Positions 33,737-43,473 of a DNA stretch of 64,000 bases are shown here, piece by piece; the stretch's first letter is position 1; each line of letters starts with the position of its first letter. The DNA comes from DATAFF01 sp036257595 (GTDB lineage: Bacteria; Pseudomonadota; Alphaproteobacteria; Rhizobiales; Aestuariivirgaceae). Made by a program: the position numbers and the translations under genes. The notes under the pieces were generated by a model. It was not told the DNA's origin, ran no database searches, and worked only from the letters and a program-made list of their open reading frames with translations. The stretch lies in assembly GCA_036257595.1 (NCBI GenBank), contig DATAFF010000135.1, forward strand, positions 1-64,000. Reading direction: 5' to 3'.

Positions 33737-35104
33737 ATGAACAAGCCCGAAAAAATCTCCACCGTCGGTTGGGATCCTTCGCCCAACAATCTCGAAGCTT
33801 TCTGGATGGGCTTTACCCCCAATCGCGCCTTCAAGAAGCGGCCGCGGCTCATCGCCCGTGCCCAGGACATGCATTTCTACGACATTGCCGGCCGCCCGGT
33901 GCTCGACGCCACCGCCGGTCTGTGGTGCTGCAATGCCGGTCATTGCCGCCCGCGCATCGTCGAGGCCATTCAGAAGCAGGCCGCCGAGCTCGACTTTGCC
34001 CCGACCTTCCAGTTCGGCCACCCCAAGGCCTTCGAGCTCGCCTCGCGTCTAGCCGCCCTGGCGCCGGGCGATCTCAACTATGCCTTCTTCGCCAATTCCG
34101 GCTCGGAGGCTGCCGACACGGCGCTCAAGATCGCCATCGCCTACCATCGCCAGCGTGGCGAGGCATCGCGCATCCGCATCATCGGTCGCGAACGCGCCTA
34201 TCATGGCGTCGGCTTTGGCGGCATCAGTGCCGGCGGCATGGTGGCCAACCGCAAATGGTTCGGCCCCCTGCTCCCCGGTTCCGATCACCTGCCTCATACC
34301 TACAACCGCGAGCACCAGGCCTTCACCAAGGGCGAACCGGAATGGGGCGCGCATCTTGCCAATGAGCTCGAGCGTCTGGTTGCCCTCCATGACGCCTCGA
34401 CCATCGCCGCCGTCATCGTCGAGCCGATGTCCGGCTCGACCGGTGTGCTGCCGCCGCCCAGGGGCTATCTCAAGCGGCTGCGCGAGCTTTGCGACAAGCA
34501 CGGCATTCTGCTGGTTTTCGATGAGGTCATCACCGGCTTCGGGCGGCTCGGCAAGGCCTTCGCGGCAGAGCGCTTCGGGGTCGTGCCCGACATGATCACC
34601 TTCGCCAAGGGCGTGACCTCGGGAACCGTGCCGATGGGCGGCGTCATGGTTCGCCAGCACATCTACGACGCCTTCATGCACGGGCCGGAGCATGTGATCG
34701 AGCTGTTCCACGGCTATACCTATACCGGCCATCCCATGGCGGCCGCCGCCGCCCTCGCCACCCTCGACACCTATCGCGACGAGGGCCTGTTCGAGCGAGC
34801 GGGCGAGCTCGAGGCTGAGTGGGCTGACGCCGCCATGTCGCTCAAGAGTCATCCCCTGATCGAGGATATCCGGACGCTCGGATTGGTTGCCGCTTTCGAC
34901 CTGCGCCCGATCGACGGCTCGCCGGGCTTACGCGCTTATCAGGCAATGGAATCGGGCTTCCACGACCACGGCATCATGCTGCGCATCAGCGGCGAGACCA
35001 TTGCGCTCTCGCCGCCGCTGATCATCAGCCGCGACCAGATCGACGAGATCTTCTCGAAGCGCCTGCCGGCCGTGCTCGACGCGGTCCGCGACGCGGTCCG
35101 CTGA
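33737..35104 (+). CDS. Omega-amino acid:pyruvate-type class III aminotransferase
   Basis: This is a 455-residue PLP aminotransferase. The Schiff-base lysine is K291 (ITFAKGVTSG), and the cofactor aspartate is in FDEVITGFGRLG (262-264). The small-domain motif GLWCCNAGHCRPRI, the phosphate-binding NSGSEAADTALKIA and the GYTYTGHPMAAAAAL stretch place it with omega-amino-acid/beta-alanine:pyruvate aminotransferases. Likely donors are beta-alanine or related amines. AAAGG precedes the ATG by about ten bases. It is probably monocistronic. Confidence 0.9.
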   Translation: MNKPEKISTVGWDPSPNNLEAFWMGFTPNRAFKKRPRLIARAQDMHFYDIAGRPVLDATAGLWCCNAGHCRPRIVEAIQKQAAELDFAPTFQFGHPKAFELASRLAALAPGDLNYAFFANSGSEAADTALKIAIAYHRQRGEASRIRIIGRERAYHGVGFGGISAGGMVANRKWFGPLLPGSDHLPHTYNREHQAFTKGEPEWGAHLANELERLVALHDASTIAAVIVEPMSGSTGVLPPPRGYLKRLRELCDKHGILLVFDEVITGFGRLGKAFAAERFGVVPDMITFAKGVTSGTVPMGGVMVRQHIYDAFMHGPEHVIELFHGYTYTGHPMAAAAALATLDTYRDEGLFERAGELEAEWADAAMSLKSHPLIEDIRTLGLVAAFDLRPIDGSPGLRAYQAMESGFHDHGIMLRISGETIALSPPLIISRDQIDEIFSKRLPAVLDAVRDAVR

Positions 35105-35117
35105 GGAGCGTTGGTCC

Positions 35118-35384
35118 TCAGTTGGTGAGGACCGGCATTTCCACCCGCTCGGAGCCGCAGCCATGGTCCTTGCGGCTCTGCGGCATAGGCCGGGTCGTGC
35201 CCTGCATGGTCGGCGCATCCTCGCCCGGAGCGATTTGGGCCGACGGGTCGGAGGAATAGGAATCGCTGCCGTTGCGCTCGATGAAGGACGATGCCGGATT
35301 GTCGGTGCTGGCCATTGGCACTTGTTGCGCCAGAGCCGGCGTCGCGACCGCGACGAGGACCATGGCGAGCAGGACTTTGTGCAT
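35118..35384 (-). CDS. Small exported hypothetical protein
   Basis: I do not recognise this 88-residue protein. It starts with a clear signal peptide (MHKVLLAMVLVAVATPALAQ) and continues with a low-complexity Ser/Asp/Pro segment containing one cysteine near the end (KDHGCGSERVEM). A GGGAGG site precedes the ATG. It converges on the aminotransferase gene with 13 bases between the stops. Confidence 0.65.
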   Translation of the reverse strand: MHKVLLAMVLVAVATPALAQQVPMASTDNPASSFIERNGSDSYSSDPSAQIAPGEDAPTMQGTTRPMPQSRKDHGCGSERVEMPVLTN

Positions 35385-35586
35385 TGGGGGCCTCCCGTTC
35401 GACGATTCGTAAGGCTAACACGGCCTTGCCGGGCCATCCAGCCGGGTTTTCGCTGCTTGGGCGGATCTCCTGTGGCAGATCCGTTGTCAGCGGCGGCCGG
35501 CTGTTGTTACTCTCCGCTGTTGCAACTCGCTCCCTTCGGCGGGGCGCCTCGGGGTGGCGGCTGCAACGGGCCAGCGCTAGGAAGCC

Positions 35587-36738
35587 ATGAGCAGAAGCCA
35601 CACATCGCTTGCGATATTGGTCGTGCTCCTTGCCCTCCTGGCGGTCGCCCTTGGCCTCTATGGCCTGCTTGTGTGGCAGCGCAGTGACGTTGCCTTGACT
35701 GGCGCCATCCTGCTGCTCGGCCTTGCCCAATTGCTGTCACTTTTCTGGCGCCGGCGGCACGCCGCGCGTGGTGATGGCCGGGAAGACGGCGCCGTCCAAC
35801 GGGACCGCGAGCATCTCGCCGAAAATATCCGCCGCCTCGACCGGCTGAGCGCCGACCACGCCGCGCTTGGCGCCGAGCTCGAGCAGGTTCAACAGCGCCT
35901 GGCGGCAATCGAGGGCATGGCCGCGCACGCGCCTGAGCTCGAGCAGCATGTCCATGAGATCGAGGGTGCCATCAGCACGCTTGCCGCCCGCGCCGCCGGC
36001 CCTGCCCCCGCAACGATGCGAGGCCCGCCTCGGTCGCCCGTCGAGCTGTTCCTCGAGCCGGTCGTCCGGATCAAGGAGGCCCGCACCGTCTATTACCGTG
36101 CCTCGCTGGCGGAGCTCGGCTCCGACGGCACCTATGTTTCGGTGCGCAAGACTCCCGCTCTCGATTTCGAATGCTTTCGTCAGGTCGTGCCGGTCGCCCG
36201 CCGCTTTCGCGCCCGCAACCGGATCATCGGCATCTTCTGCCCGCTGTCGCCGGCGTCATTCAGCGATGAAGAATTCATTTCCCGCCTGCTCGAGCTCCTG
36301 CGTCAGGAGCACGACGTTGCCGGCGGGCTGGTTGTCGACATCACTCAGAAGGGCCTGGCAAGCCTCGCGGAGAGCGGGCTTGAAGGCCTCGCCTGGCTGG
36401 CGGAGCTCGGCGCTACCTTCTGCATGTCCCAAACCGATGTCGCCGGACCGGATGTGCCGGCCCTCTCCCATCTCGGATTTCAGTTTATCGATATCGATGC
36501 CGGACTCATCGCCAGGTCGGCGGCGGCTTCCAACCTCTCCGTGCGCGAGCCCGCCCGCAAGCTGTTCCGCGAGGCCGGCGAGCACGGTGTCAGCGTGATC
36601 GCCGCCAACGTCACCCAGGAGCGCGAGCTCGAAGGCGTCCTGGGGTATGCTTCGCTCGCCCGCGGACCGCTTTTCTCGCCGCCGCGGCGGGTTCTTCACC
36701 ACGCCGGCGCGCCGACGCTCGAATCCGCCGTCGCTTGA
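35587..36738 (+). CDS. Membrane-anchored, catalytically degenerate EAL-domain protein
   Basis: The 383-residue protein starts with two membrane helices (about 7-28 and 36-54), then a coiled coil (residues 70-130, AENIRRLDRLSADHAALGAELEQVQQRL and on), then an EAL-like domain from about 155. That domain opens PVELFLEPVVRIKEARTVYYRAS, with no EAL triad, and the later DITQKGLASL and FIDIDAGLI align to known EAL strands, but the DDFG and AEGVE motifs are missing. It is therefore probably a non-catalytic cyclic-di-GMP binder or scaffold. It lies 55 bases upstream of a HAD-IIA gene and ribF. Confidence 0.75.
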   Translation: MSRSHTSLAILVVLLALLAVALGLYGLLVWQRSDVALTGAILLLGLAQLLSLFWRRRHAARGDGREDGAVQRDREHLAENIRRLDRLSADHAALGAELEQVQQRLAAIEGMAAHAPELEQHVHEIEGAISTLAARAAGPAPATMRGPPRSPVELFLEPVVRIKEARTVYYRASLAELGSDGTYVSVRKTPALDFECFRQVVPVARRFRARNRIIGIFCPLSPASFSDEEFISRLLELLRQEHDVAGGLVVDITQKGLASLAESGLEGLAWLAELGATFCMSQTDVAGPDVPALSHLGFQFIDIDAGLIARSAAASNLSVREPARKLFREAGEHGVSVIAANVTQERELEGVLGYASLARGPLFSPPRRVLHHAGAPTLESAVA

Positions 36739-36793
36739 CCGGCCGGGGCTGCGCTGTTAGCCAGCCGACAGAGTGATCCCGGAGCGGAGCGAA

Positions 36794-37660
36794 TTGCCAC
36801 TACCGAAACTTGCAGCGGCCAGTGCGCTGAGCCAGCAGCACCCTGTCTGGCTGTGCGACGTCTGGGGCGTTGTTCACAACGGCGCCGCCGCCATTCCAGA
36901 GGCCTGCGACGCCTTGATCCGCCACCGCCGCAATGGCGGGGTCGTGGTGCTGCTGACCAATGCGCCGCGCCGCTGGCCGCGGGTGGTGGCGCTGTTCGAT
37001 CGCTTTGGAGTTCCACCGGAAATTTACGATCGTGTGGTGTCATCGGGCGATGTCACCCGTGGTTTGATCGAAATGCGCGCCGGCCAGAGCATCTTCCATT
37101 TGGGTCCTGATCGCGATCATGACCTGACCGTCGACCTGCCGGTCAGATTTACCAGCTTCGCCGAAGCCGAGGCCGTGCTGTGCACCGGCCTTCTCGATGA
37201 TCATCTCGAATCGGTGGCCGACTATGAGCCGCTGCTCGCCGAGATGCAGCAGCGCGACATGACCATGATCTGCGCCAATCCCGACAAGGTCGTCCATGTC
37301 GGCGAGCGGCTGTTCCCTTGCGCCGGCCTGCTTGCCGAGCGCTTTGCCGCAATCGGCGGTCAGGTCGAGATGGCGGGAAAACCCTATCCGCCGATCTACC
37401 GCGCAGCGCTTGACCAGGCGCGCGAGGTCCTGGGCCGGAACTTTGCAGCCGATGAGATCCTCGCCATCGGCGACAGCGTGGCGACCGACATGGCGGGCGC
37501 CGCTCTCAACCGAATTCCCGCTCTGTTCATCAGCCAGGGCATCCATCGCGAAGAAATCGACGGCGTCGGTGGCGAGGGCCTCGCCGCGCTGATCTCTGCC
37601 GCCGCTCCCGGCATCGCGATCGTCGGTTACATGGACACCTTGCGCTGGGGTCGCACGTGA
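36794..37660 (+). CDS. HAD-superfamily class IIA hydrolase
   Basis: This 288-residue phosphatase-like protein has motif I VWLCDVWGVVHNG, motif II VVVLLTNAPRR, the GKPYPPIYRAAL lysine and IGDSVATDMAGAA (motif IV). This is the IIA group that includes NagD and 4-nitrophenylphosphatase types. The TTG at 36794 has a GGAG site and is preferred; a GTG at 36773 is the alternative. The stop overlaps the ribF start. Coupling to ribF hints at a flavin or sugar phosphate substrate, but that is inference. Confidence 0.85.
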   Translation: MPLPKLAAASALSQQHPVWLCDVWGVVHNGAAAIPEACDALIRHRRNGGVVVLLTNAPRRWPRVVALFDRFGVPPEIYDRVVSSGDVTRGLIEMRAGQSIFHLGPDRDHDLTVDLPVRFTSFAEAEAVLCTGLLDDHLESVADYEPLLAEMQQRDMTMICANPDKVVHVGERLFPCAGLLAERFAAIGGQVEMAGKPYPPIYRAALDQAREVLGRNFAADEILAIGDSVATDMAGAALNRIPALFISQGIHREEIDGVGGEGLAALISAAAPGIAIVGYMDTLRWGRT

Positions 37661-38664
37661 ACATCCTCGACGCCACCGCCCCGGTTCCTGCCGCGCTCCG
37701 TGGCGCATCGGTCGCCATCGGCAATTTCGACGGCGTGCATCGCGGCCACCAGGCACTGCTCGCCGAAGCGCAACGCGCCGCCGAGGCTGCCGGCAGGCCC
37801 TGGGGCGTCATCACCTTCGAGCCCCATCCCAGATCGTTCTTCCGTCCCTCGGAGCCGGTCTTCCGACTGTCGCCGGCACCCTTGAAGGCTCGCCTCCTGG
37901 CAGCGCTCGGGGCGGATTTCATGCTGCCTCTGACCTTTGACGCGACCCTCGCCGGGCTCGATGCCGAAGCCTTCATCGAGCGCGTGCTCGGCGACAAGGT
38001 CGGGGTCGGTCACCTCGTGACCGGGTTCGATTTCCATTTCGGCAAGGGTCGGAAGGGCAATGCCGATCTCCTGCGCTCGCTCGGGCCCAAGCTTGCCTTC
38101 ACCCTGACTGAGGTCGAGCAGGTGACCGACCCGAGCCGCAGCGCCCCCTTCTCCTCCAGCGCCATCCGCTCGGCCTTGCGCCACGGCTCGGTTGCCGCCG
38201 CCGCACATGATCTCGGTTATTGGTGGTCGGTGCTCGGCACCGTGACGGCCGGCGACGGCCGCGGTCAGACCATCGGTTTTCCCACCGCCAATCTGCAGCT
38301 CGAGCCTGGAACCGATACGCGCGACGGCATCTATGCCGTCCGGGTGCGCGATATCGCCAAGCCGCCACCGCGGGCTGGTATGCCCGGTGCGGCCTATATC
38401 GGGACCCGGCCGACCTTCGGCAGCGACCGGCGTTTCCTGGAAATTCACCTTCTCGGCTTCTCGGGAGATCTCTATGACCGCGAGCTCCTGGTCGAGTTCC
38501 TCGCCTTCATCCGACCCGACCGAACGTTCCAGGATGCTGCGTCCCTCACCGAGCAGATCGCCCGCGATTGCCATGCCTGCGCCCGTGCCGTCGCCGAGAT
38601 CGACCACGCCGACCCGATGCGGGCCTTTCGTCTCGGCCGATTGCAAGCGGATGGAAAGATTTGA
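37657..38664 (+). CDS. ribF: Bifunctional riboflavin kinase / FAD synthetase
   Basis: RibF turns riboflavin into FMN and then FAD. The 335-residue protein has the N-terminal adenylyltransferase (VAIGNFDGVHRGHQALL, GFDFHFGKGRKG, SSSAIRSALRHG) and the C-terminal kinase with GRGQTIGFPTANLQ and TFGSDRRFLEIHLLGF. The start is GTG 37657 in a GTGA overlap with the upstream HAD gene. No FMN riboswitch was seen. Confidence 0.96.
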   Translation: MNILDATAPVPAALRGASVAIGNFDGVHRGHQALLAEAQRAAEAAGRPWGVITFEPHPRSFFRPSEPVFRLSPAPLKARLLAALGADFMLPLTFDATLAGLDAEAFIERVLGDKVGVGHLVTGFDFHFGKGRKGNADLLRSLGPKLAFTLTEVEQVTDPSRSAPFSSSAIRSALRHGSVAAAAHDLGYWWSVLGTVTAGDGRGQTIGFPTANLQLEPGTDTRDGIYAVRVRDIAKPPPRAGMPGAAYIGTRPTFGSDRRFLEIHLLGFSGDLYDRELLVEFLAFIRPDRTFQDAASLTEQIARDCHACARAVAEIDHADPMRAFRLGRLQADGKI

Positions 38665-38674
38665 CGATTACCGT

Positions 38675-38704
38675 CTTGACGCGCGGCACCGTCTGAATTA
38701 TCTC
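38675..38704 (+). promoter_or_regulatory. groESL promoter
   Basis: CTTGACG (38675-38681) is followed after 17 bases by TATCTC (38699-38704), which fits both the housekeeping consensus and the alphaproteobacterial heat-shock sigma-32 pattern (CTTG then a TATNT -10). It ends 11 bases before the CIRCE operator and about 100 bases before groES. Confidence 0.55.
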
Positions 38705-38715
38705 CCGCCCGACTG

Positions 38716-38742
38716 CTGGCACTCGCCATAGGTGAGTGCTAG
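38716..38742. promoter_or_regulatory. CIRCE operator (HrcA site) upstream of groESL
   Basis: CTGGCACTC, nine bases, GAGTGCTAG: the classical CIRCE inverted repeat TTAGCACTC-N9-GAGTGCTAA with minor end changes (CTGGCACTC for TTAGCACTC in the left arm). HrcA binds CIRCE and represses groESL. It lies 60 bases before the groES start. Confidence 0.93.
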
Positions 38743-38802
38743 CAGAGGCGGAGGGGGTCCCCCTCGCCTTGAGCCGAATACCCAAATCCGAGGAGATACC
38801 GT

Positions 38803-39123
38803 ATGGGCATGAAGTTTCGTCCTTTGCATGACCGGGTGGTCGTGCGCCGGGTCGAGGAAGATACGAAGACGAAGGGTGGGATTATAATCCCTGACACTGC
38901 GCAAGAGAAGCCGATGCAGGGCGAGATCATCGCCGTCGGCCCAGGCGGACGCGATGAGGCCGGCAAGCTGGTTCCTCTCGATGTGAAGGCTGGCGATTTC
39001 GTGCTGTTCGGCAAGTGGTCGGGGACCGAGGTCAAGATCGACGGTGTCGAATACCTGATCATGAAGGAATCCGACATCATGGGCGTGCTCGAAGGCCGCT
39101 CGGCGAAAAAGGCCGCTGCCTAA
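38803..39123 (+). CDS. groES: Co-chaperonin GroES
   Basis: The 106-residue GroES caps the GroEL cage. The N-terminal KFRPLHDRVVVRRVEEDTKT, the mobile loop TKGGIIIPDTAQEKPMQGEI, and the VKAGDFVLFGKWSGTEVKI and YLIMKESDIMGVL segments match. A GAGGAG site precedes the ATG. It is transcribed with groEL, 48 bases downstream. Confidence 0.98.
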   Translation: MGMKFRPLHDRVVVRRVEEDTKTKGGIIIPDTAQEKPMQGEIIAVGPGGRDEAGKLVPLDVKAGDFVLFGKWSGTEVKIDGVEYLIMKESDIMGVLEGRSAKKAAA

Positions 39124-39171
39124 GCGCTGCCCCGAAACCCCCGTTTCCATAACACTCTACGGAGCCCATAA

Positions 39172-40806
<1,635 letters not shown>

Positions 40807-40822
40807 GCCATCCGCGTCAGTC

Positions 40823-40850
40823 GAAAGGGCGGTCTTCGGGCCGCCCTTTC
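40823..40850 (+). terminator. Hairpin terminator after groEL
   Basis: GAAAGGGCGG (40823-40832) pairs perfectly with CCGCCCTTTC (40841-40850) around an eight-base loop containing TCTTCGG. The sequence after it is CATTTTGG, a weak U-tract. The hairpin begins 17 bases after the groEL stop. Confidence 0.8.
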
Positions 40851-40970
40851 CATTTTGGCCTCTTCACAGGTTTGTGAAACGACGCGCACCCCCCGCTGAA
40901 ACCGCAACGTGGCAGGGCTCCGTAATTCGGGTTGCGAGAACACTGAGCAACCTTTTGAAGGATGAAGCCC

Positions 40971-41528
40971 ATGATCAGGAAGACCCTCGTCGCTTGCGCC
41001 CTCGCCGGAACGCTGTTCGCAACCCTCCCCGCCAACGCCGCCGCGGTGATTGTCGGCGGTCAGCCGATGCTCTCCTCGAAGACCATCGTCGAGAACGCCG
41101 TCAACTCGGCCGACCACACCACCCTCGTCGCAGCCGTCAAGGCGGCAGGCCTGGTCGACACCCTCAAGAGCAAGGGGCCGTTCACCGTCTTTGCCCCGGT
41201 GAATGCCGCCTTCAGCGCTCTTCCGGACGGCACCGTCGACACGCTGCTCAAGCCGGAGAACAAGGACGCGCTCGTCAACGTTCTGACCTATCACGTCGTC
41301 CCGGGCCGCTGGACCTACAGCGAGCTCAAGGCCGCCGTGAAAAAGGGCAAGGGCATGGCCGAGCTCAAGACCGCCAATGGTGAATGGCTCACCGCCAAGA
41401 TGAACGGCCCCAACAACATCATCTTGACGGATGGCAATGGCGGCATGGCCAATGTCACGGTCTATGACGTGCTCCAGTCGAATGGCGTGATCCACTCGAT
41501 CGACCACGTATTGCTGCCGAAGTCGTAA
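40971..41528 (+). CDS. Secreted fasciclin-domain protein
   Basis: The 185-residue protein has a signal peptide (MIRKTLVACALAGTLFATLP, cleaved near ANAA) and one FAS1 domain: TTLVAAVKAAGLVDTLKSKG, PFTVFAPVNAAFSALP, the conserved YHVVPGRW and NGVIHSIDHVLLP. FAS1 proteins act in cell adhesion and surface binding. The ATG at 40971 has GAAGGA eight bases upstream; an ATG three codons earlier is too close to that site. A repeat element follows the stop. Confidence 0.92.
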   Translation: MIRKTLVACALAGTLFATLPANAAAVIVGGQPMLSSKTIVENAVNSADHTTLVAAVKAAGLVDTLKSKGPFTVFAPVNAAFSALPDGTVDTLLKPENKDALVNVLTYHVVPGRWTYSELKAAVKKGKGMAELKTANGEWLTAKMNGPNNIILTDGNGGMANVTVYDVLQSNGVIHSIDHVLLPKS

Positions 41529-41530
41529 GG

Positions 41531-41604
41531 AAGGCAGTCGTCAAATAGGCAGTAGGCAGTGACCGGCGCTCGACGCCTTGCCTACTGCCTAATGCCTACT
41601 GCCT
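41531..41604. repeat. Heptanucleotide repeat element R3 overlapping the hisG 3' end
   Basis: The left arm (41531-41559) has TAGGCAG units, the core (41560-41579) begins TGACCGGCGCTC, and the right arm (41580-41604) is CCTACTGCCTAATGCCTACTGCC. It lies between the convergent fasciclin and hisG genes. Read on the minus strand, the right arm encodes the last six residues of HisG (AVGIRQ) and its TAG stop. The core is nearly the same as that of R4. Confidence 0.85.
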
Positions 41605-42283
41605 CAATCCGCTCCTTCAACATCGCCACCACCGGATGGCCGAGATGCTCGGACCCCGCCGCCAGCACCGCCTCGGACCTGAGAATGACCCCATCGTCGA
41701 GCACCTTGAGGCGGTTGGCCCGCAGCGTCGAGCCGGTGGTGGTGATATCGACGATCGCTTCGGCCGTCCCGGCCGCCGGCGCTCCCTCGGTGGCCCCCGC
41801 GCTCTCGACGATCCGATAGCCGGTGACGCCCTTCTCGGCGAACCAGCGGCGGGTCAGCGCCGGATATTTCGTGGCGATCTTGAGCCGCCGCCCATGCCTG
41901 GCGTGGAACGCCACCGCAATCTCGTCGAGATCGGCCATGGTCGCGACATCGAGCCAGCATTGCGGCACCGCCACCACCACATCGGCATGACCGAAACCGA
42001 GCCGGAGCACCACCTCGATCGCCGCTGAGCCATCCGGCACCGCCTCGCGTAAGAGATCCTCGCCGGTCACCCCAAGCGCGACGCTGCCATCCTTGAGCGC
42101 CTGGGCAATCTCGATGGCCGACAGAAAGGTGACCTCGACATCGGGCAGAGCGGCAATGCGTCCCTGATAGCCGCGCTCGAGTCCGTCGCGGATCACCGCC
42201 AACCCGACTTGCGCGAAACATGCCTCTGCGGCCTCGAGCAGGCGCCCCTTGGACGGCATCGCCAGGGTGAGCTTCGCCGTCAT
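41582..42283 (-). CDS. hisG: ATP phosphoribosyltransferase, short form
   Basis: HisG makes phosphoribosyl-ATP, the first step of histidine synthesis. The 233-residue protein is the short form, which needs HisZ: LTLAMPSKGRLLEAAEACFAQ, DVEVTFLSAIEIAQALKDGSV, LGVTGEDLL, and the phosphate-binding ESAGATEGAPAAGTAEAIVDI. The last six codons and the stop come from repeat element R3, so the C-terminus is atypical. The start overlaps the hisZ stop. Confidence 0.95.
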   Translation of the reverse strand: MTAKLTLAMPSKGRLLEAAEACFAQVGLAVIRDGLERGYQGRIAALPDVEVTFLSAIEIAQALKDGSVALGVTGEDLLREAVPDGSAAIEVVLRLGFGHADVVVAVPQCWLDVATMADLDEIAVAFHARHGRRLKIATKYPALTRRWFAEKGVTGYRIVESAGATEGAPAAGTAEAIVDITTTGSTLRANRLKVLDDGVILRSEAVLAAGSEHLGHPVVAMLKERIEAVGIRQ

Positions 42284-43461
42284 CGCGTCATCGCGCGGCA
42301 GGCCGCCGCGAGCCTCTCGGTGTGGATGGCACAGCCGACCGCCGGCACCGGATAGGGCGAGCCGATATCGGACAGGAGCCGGTCGTAGCGCCCGCCGCCG
42401 GCGATCGCCAGCGCCCGGCCATCGGGATCGGCAGCTTCGATCTGGAACACGAAGCCGGTGTAATATTCGAGCTGACGCCCGAACACGCCGGCGAAGGTCG
42501 CCTCATCGAGCGGCAGGCCGGCAGCCCCCATCAATGCATTGCGCCGGTGGAAGCGGCGCACCGCCTCGACCATCGGCGAGCCGAGATCGGGCGCCAATCG
42601 ATCAAGCGCCTTGGCGGTGTCGGTCGGCGAGCCGGAAAGCCCGAGATAGGTCTCGATCCTCTGCGCGTCCGCCTGAGCGAGCGGCCTCTCGCTGCGGTCG
42701 AGCGCCTTTTCGACCAGCCGGGCCGCGATCTCGCGTGAATTGCGCCCGCCGACCAACGCCAGCCCTTCCGCCGCGAGCTGCTGCTCGACCAGCCCGACCG
42801 CATCGGCCGCCCCACCCGCCTGCGCGAGCGTGTCGATCAGCCCGGAGATCGAGGTCCGCGACCGCGTCGCGACCCCGGCCAGCTGATCGAGCAGCGCGTG
42901 GAACTGTTTCGGCCGCCAGAACTGATGGCTGAGCCGCCGCCGCCACCGCTCGGGCATCGCCAGCGACTGGAGCAGCGCCTCGAACAACCCGAGATCGCCC
43001 AGCCGGACGGTGTAGCGGCGCAGGCCCGCCGCCTCCACCGCCGCGACCGTCATTGCCAGCACCTCGGCCTCGGCAAGCTCGGCATCGCTTGCCCCGAACC
43101 ACTCGACGCCGGCCTGGTCGAACTCGCTCGGATGCAGCCGATCGGCGCCGCCGGGCTGGAAGCGAAAAGCCGGGCCGCAATAGCAATAGCGCGCTTCGCG
43201 CCGCGGATCGGCCTGATGCGACAGATGGAACCGGCAGGTCGGGACCGTCAGGTCGGGCCGGAGACAGAGTTCCGCACCCGACGGATCGGTGAAGACGTAG
43301 GTGCGCGAGCGGATGTTCTCGCCCGACCTGTCGAGAAAGATATCGGCCGGCTGCAGGATGTCGGGCACGATGGTCTCGAAGCCCTGGCCCGCGAACGCCG
43401 CCATGACGGCATGCCGGACAGCCTCGAGCTCCTGCCGCTCGGCTGCCGACCTACCCGCCAC
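42280..43461 (-). CDS. hisZ: ATP phosphoribosyltransferase regulatory subunit
   Basis: HisZ is a HisRS-like subunit that activates the short HisG. The 393-residue protein has the class II synthetase core (FETIVPDILQPADIFLDRSG, CLRPDLTVPTCRFHLSH, RRNALMGAAGLP, AIAGGGRYDRLLSDIG) but is shorter and has no anticodon-binding domain. A GTG at 43461 gives the start, 12 bases after hisS. The hisS-hisZ-hisG order is common in alphaproteobacteria. Confidence 0.93.
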   Translation of the reverse strand: MAGRSAAERQELEAVRHAVMAAFAGQGFETIVPDILQPADIFLDRSGENIRSRTYVFTDPSGAELCLRPDLTVPTCRFHLSHQADPRREARYCYCGPAFRFQPGGADRLHPSEFDQAGVEWFGASDAELAEAEVLAMTVAAVEAAGLRRYTVRLGDLGLFEALLQSLAMPERWRRRLSHQFWRPKQFHALLDQLAGVATRSRTSISGLIDTLAQAGGAADAVGLVEQQLAAEGLALVGGRNSREIAARLVEKALDRSERPLAQADAQRIETYLGLSGSPTDTAKALDRLAPDLGSPMVEAVRRFHRRNALMGAAGLPLDEATFAGVFGRQLEYYTGFVFQIEAADPDGRALAIAGGGRYDRLLSDIGSPYPVPAVGCAIHTERLAAACRAMTR

Positions 43462-43473
43462 CGCATCCCCCGC

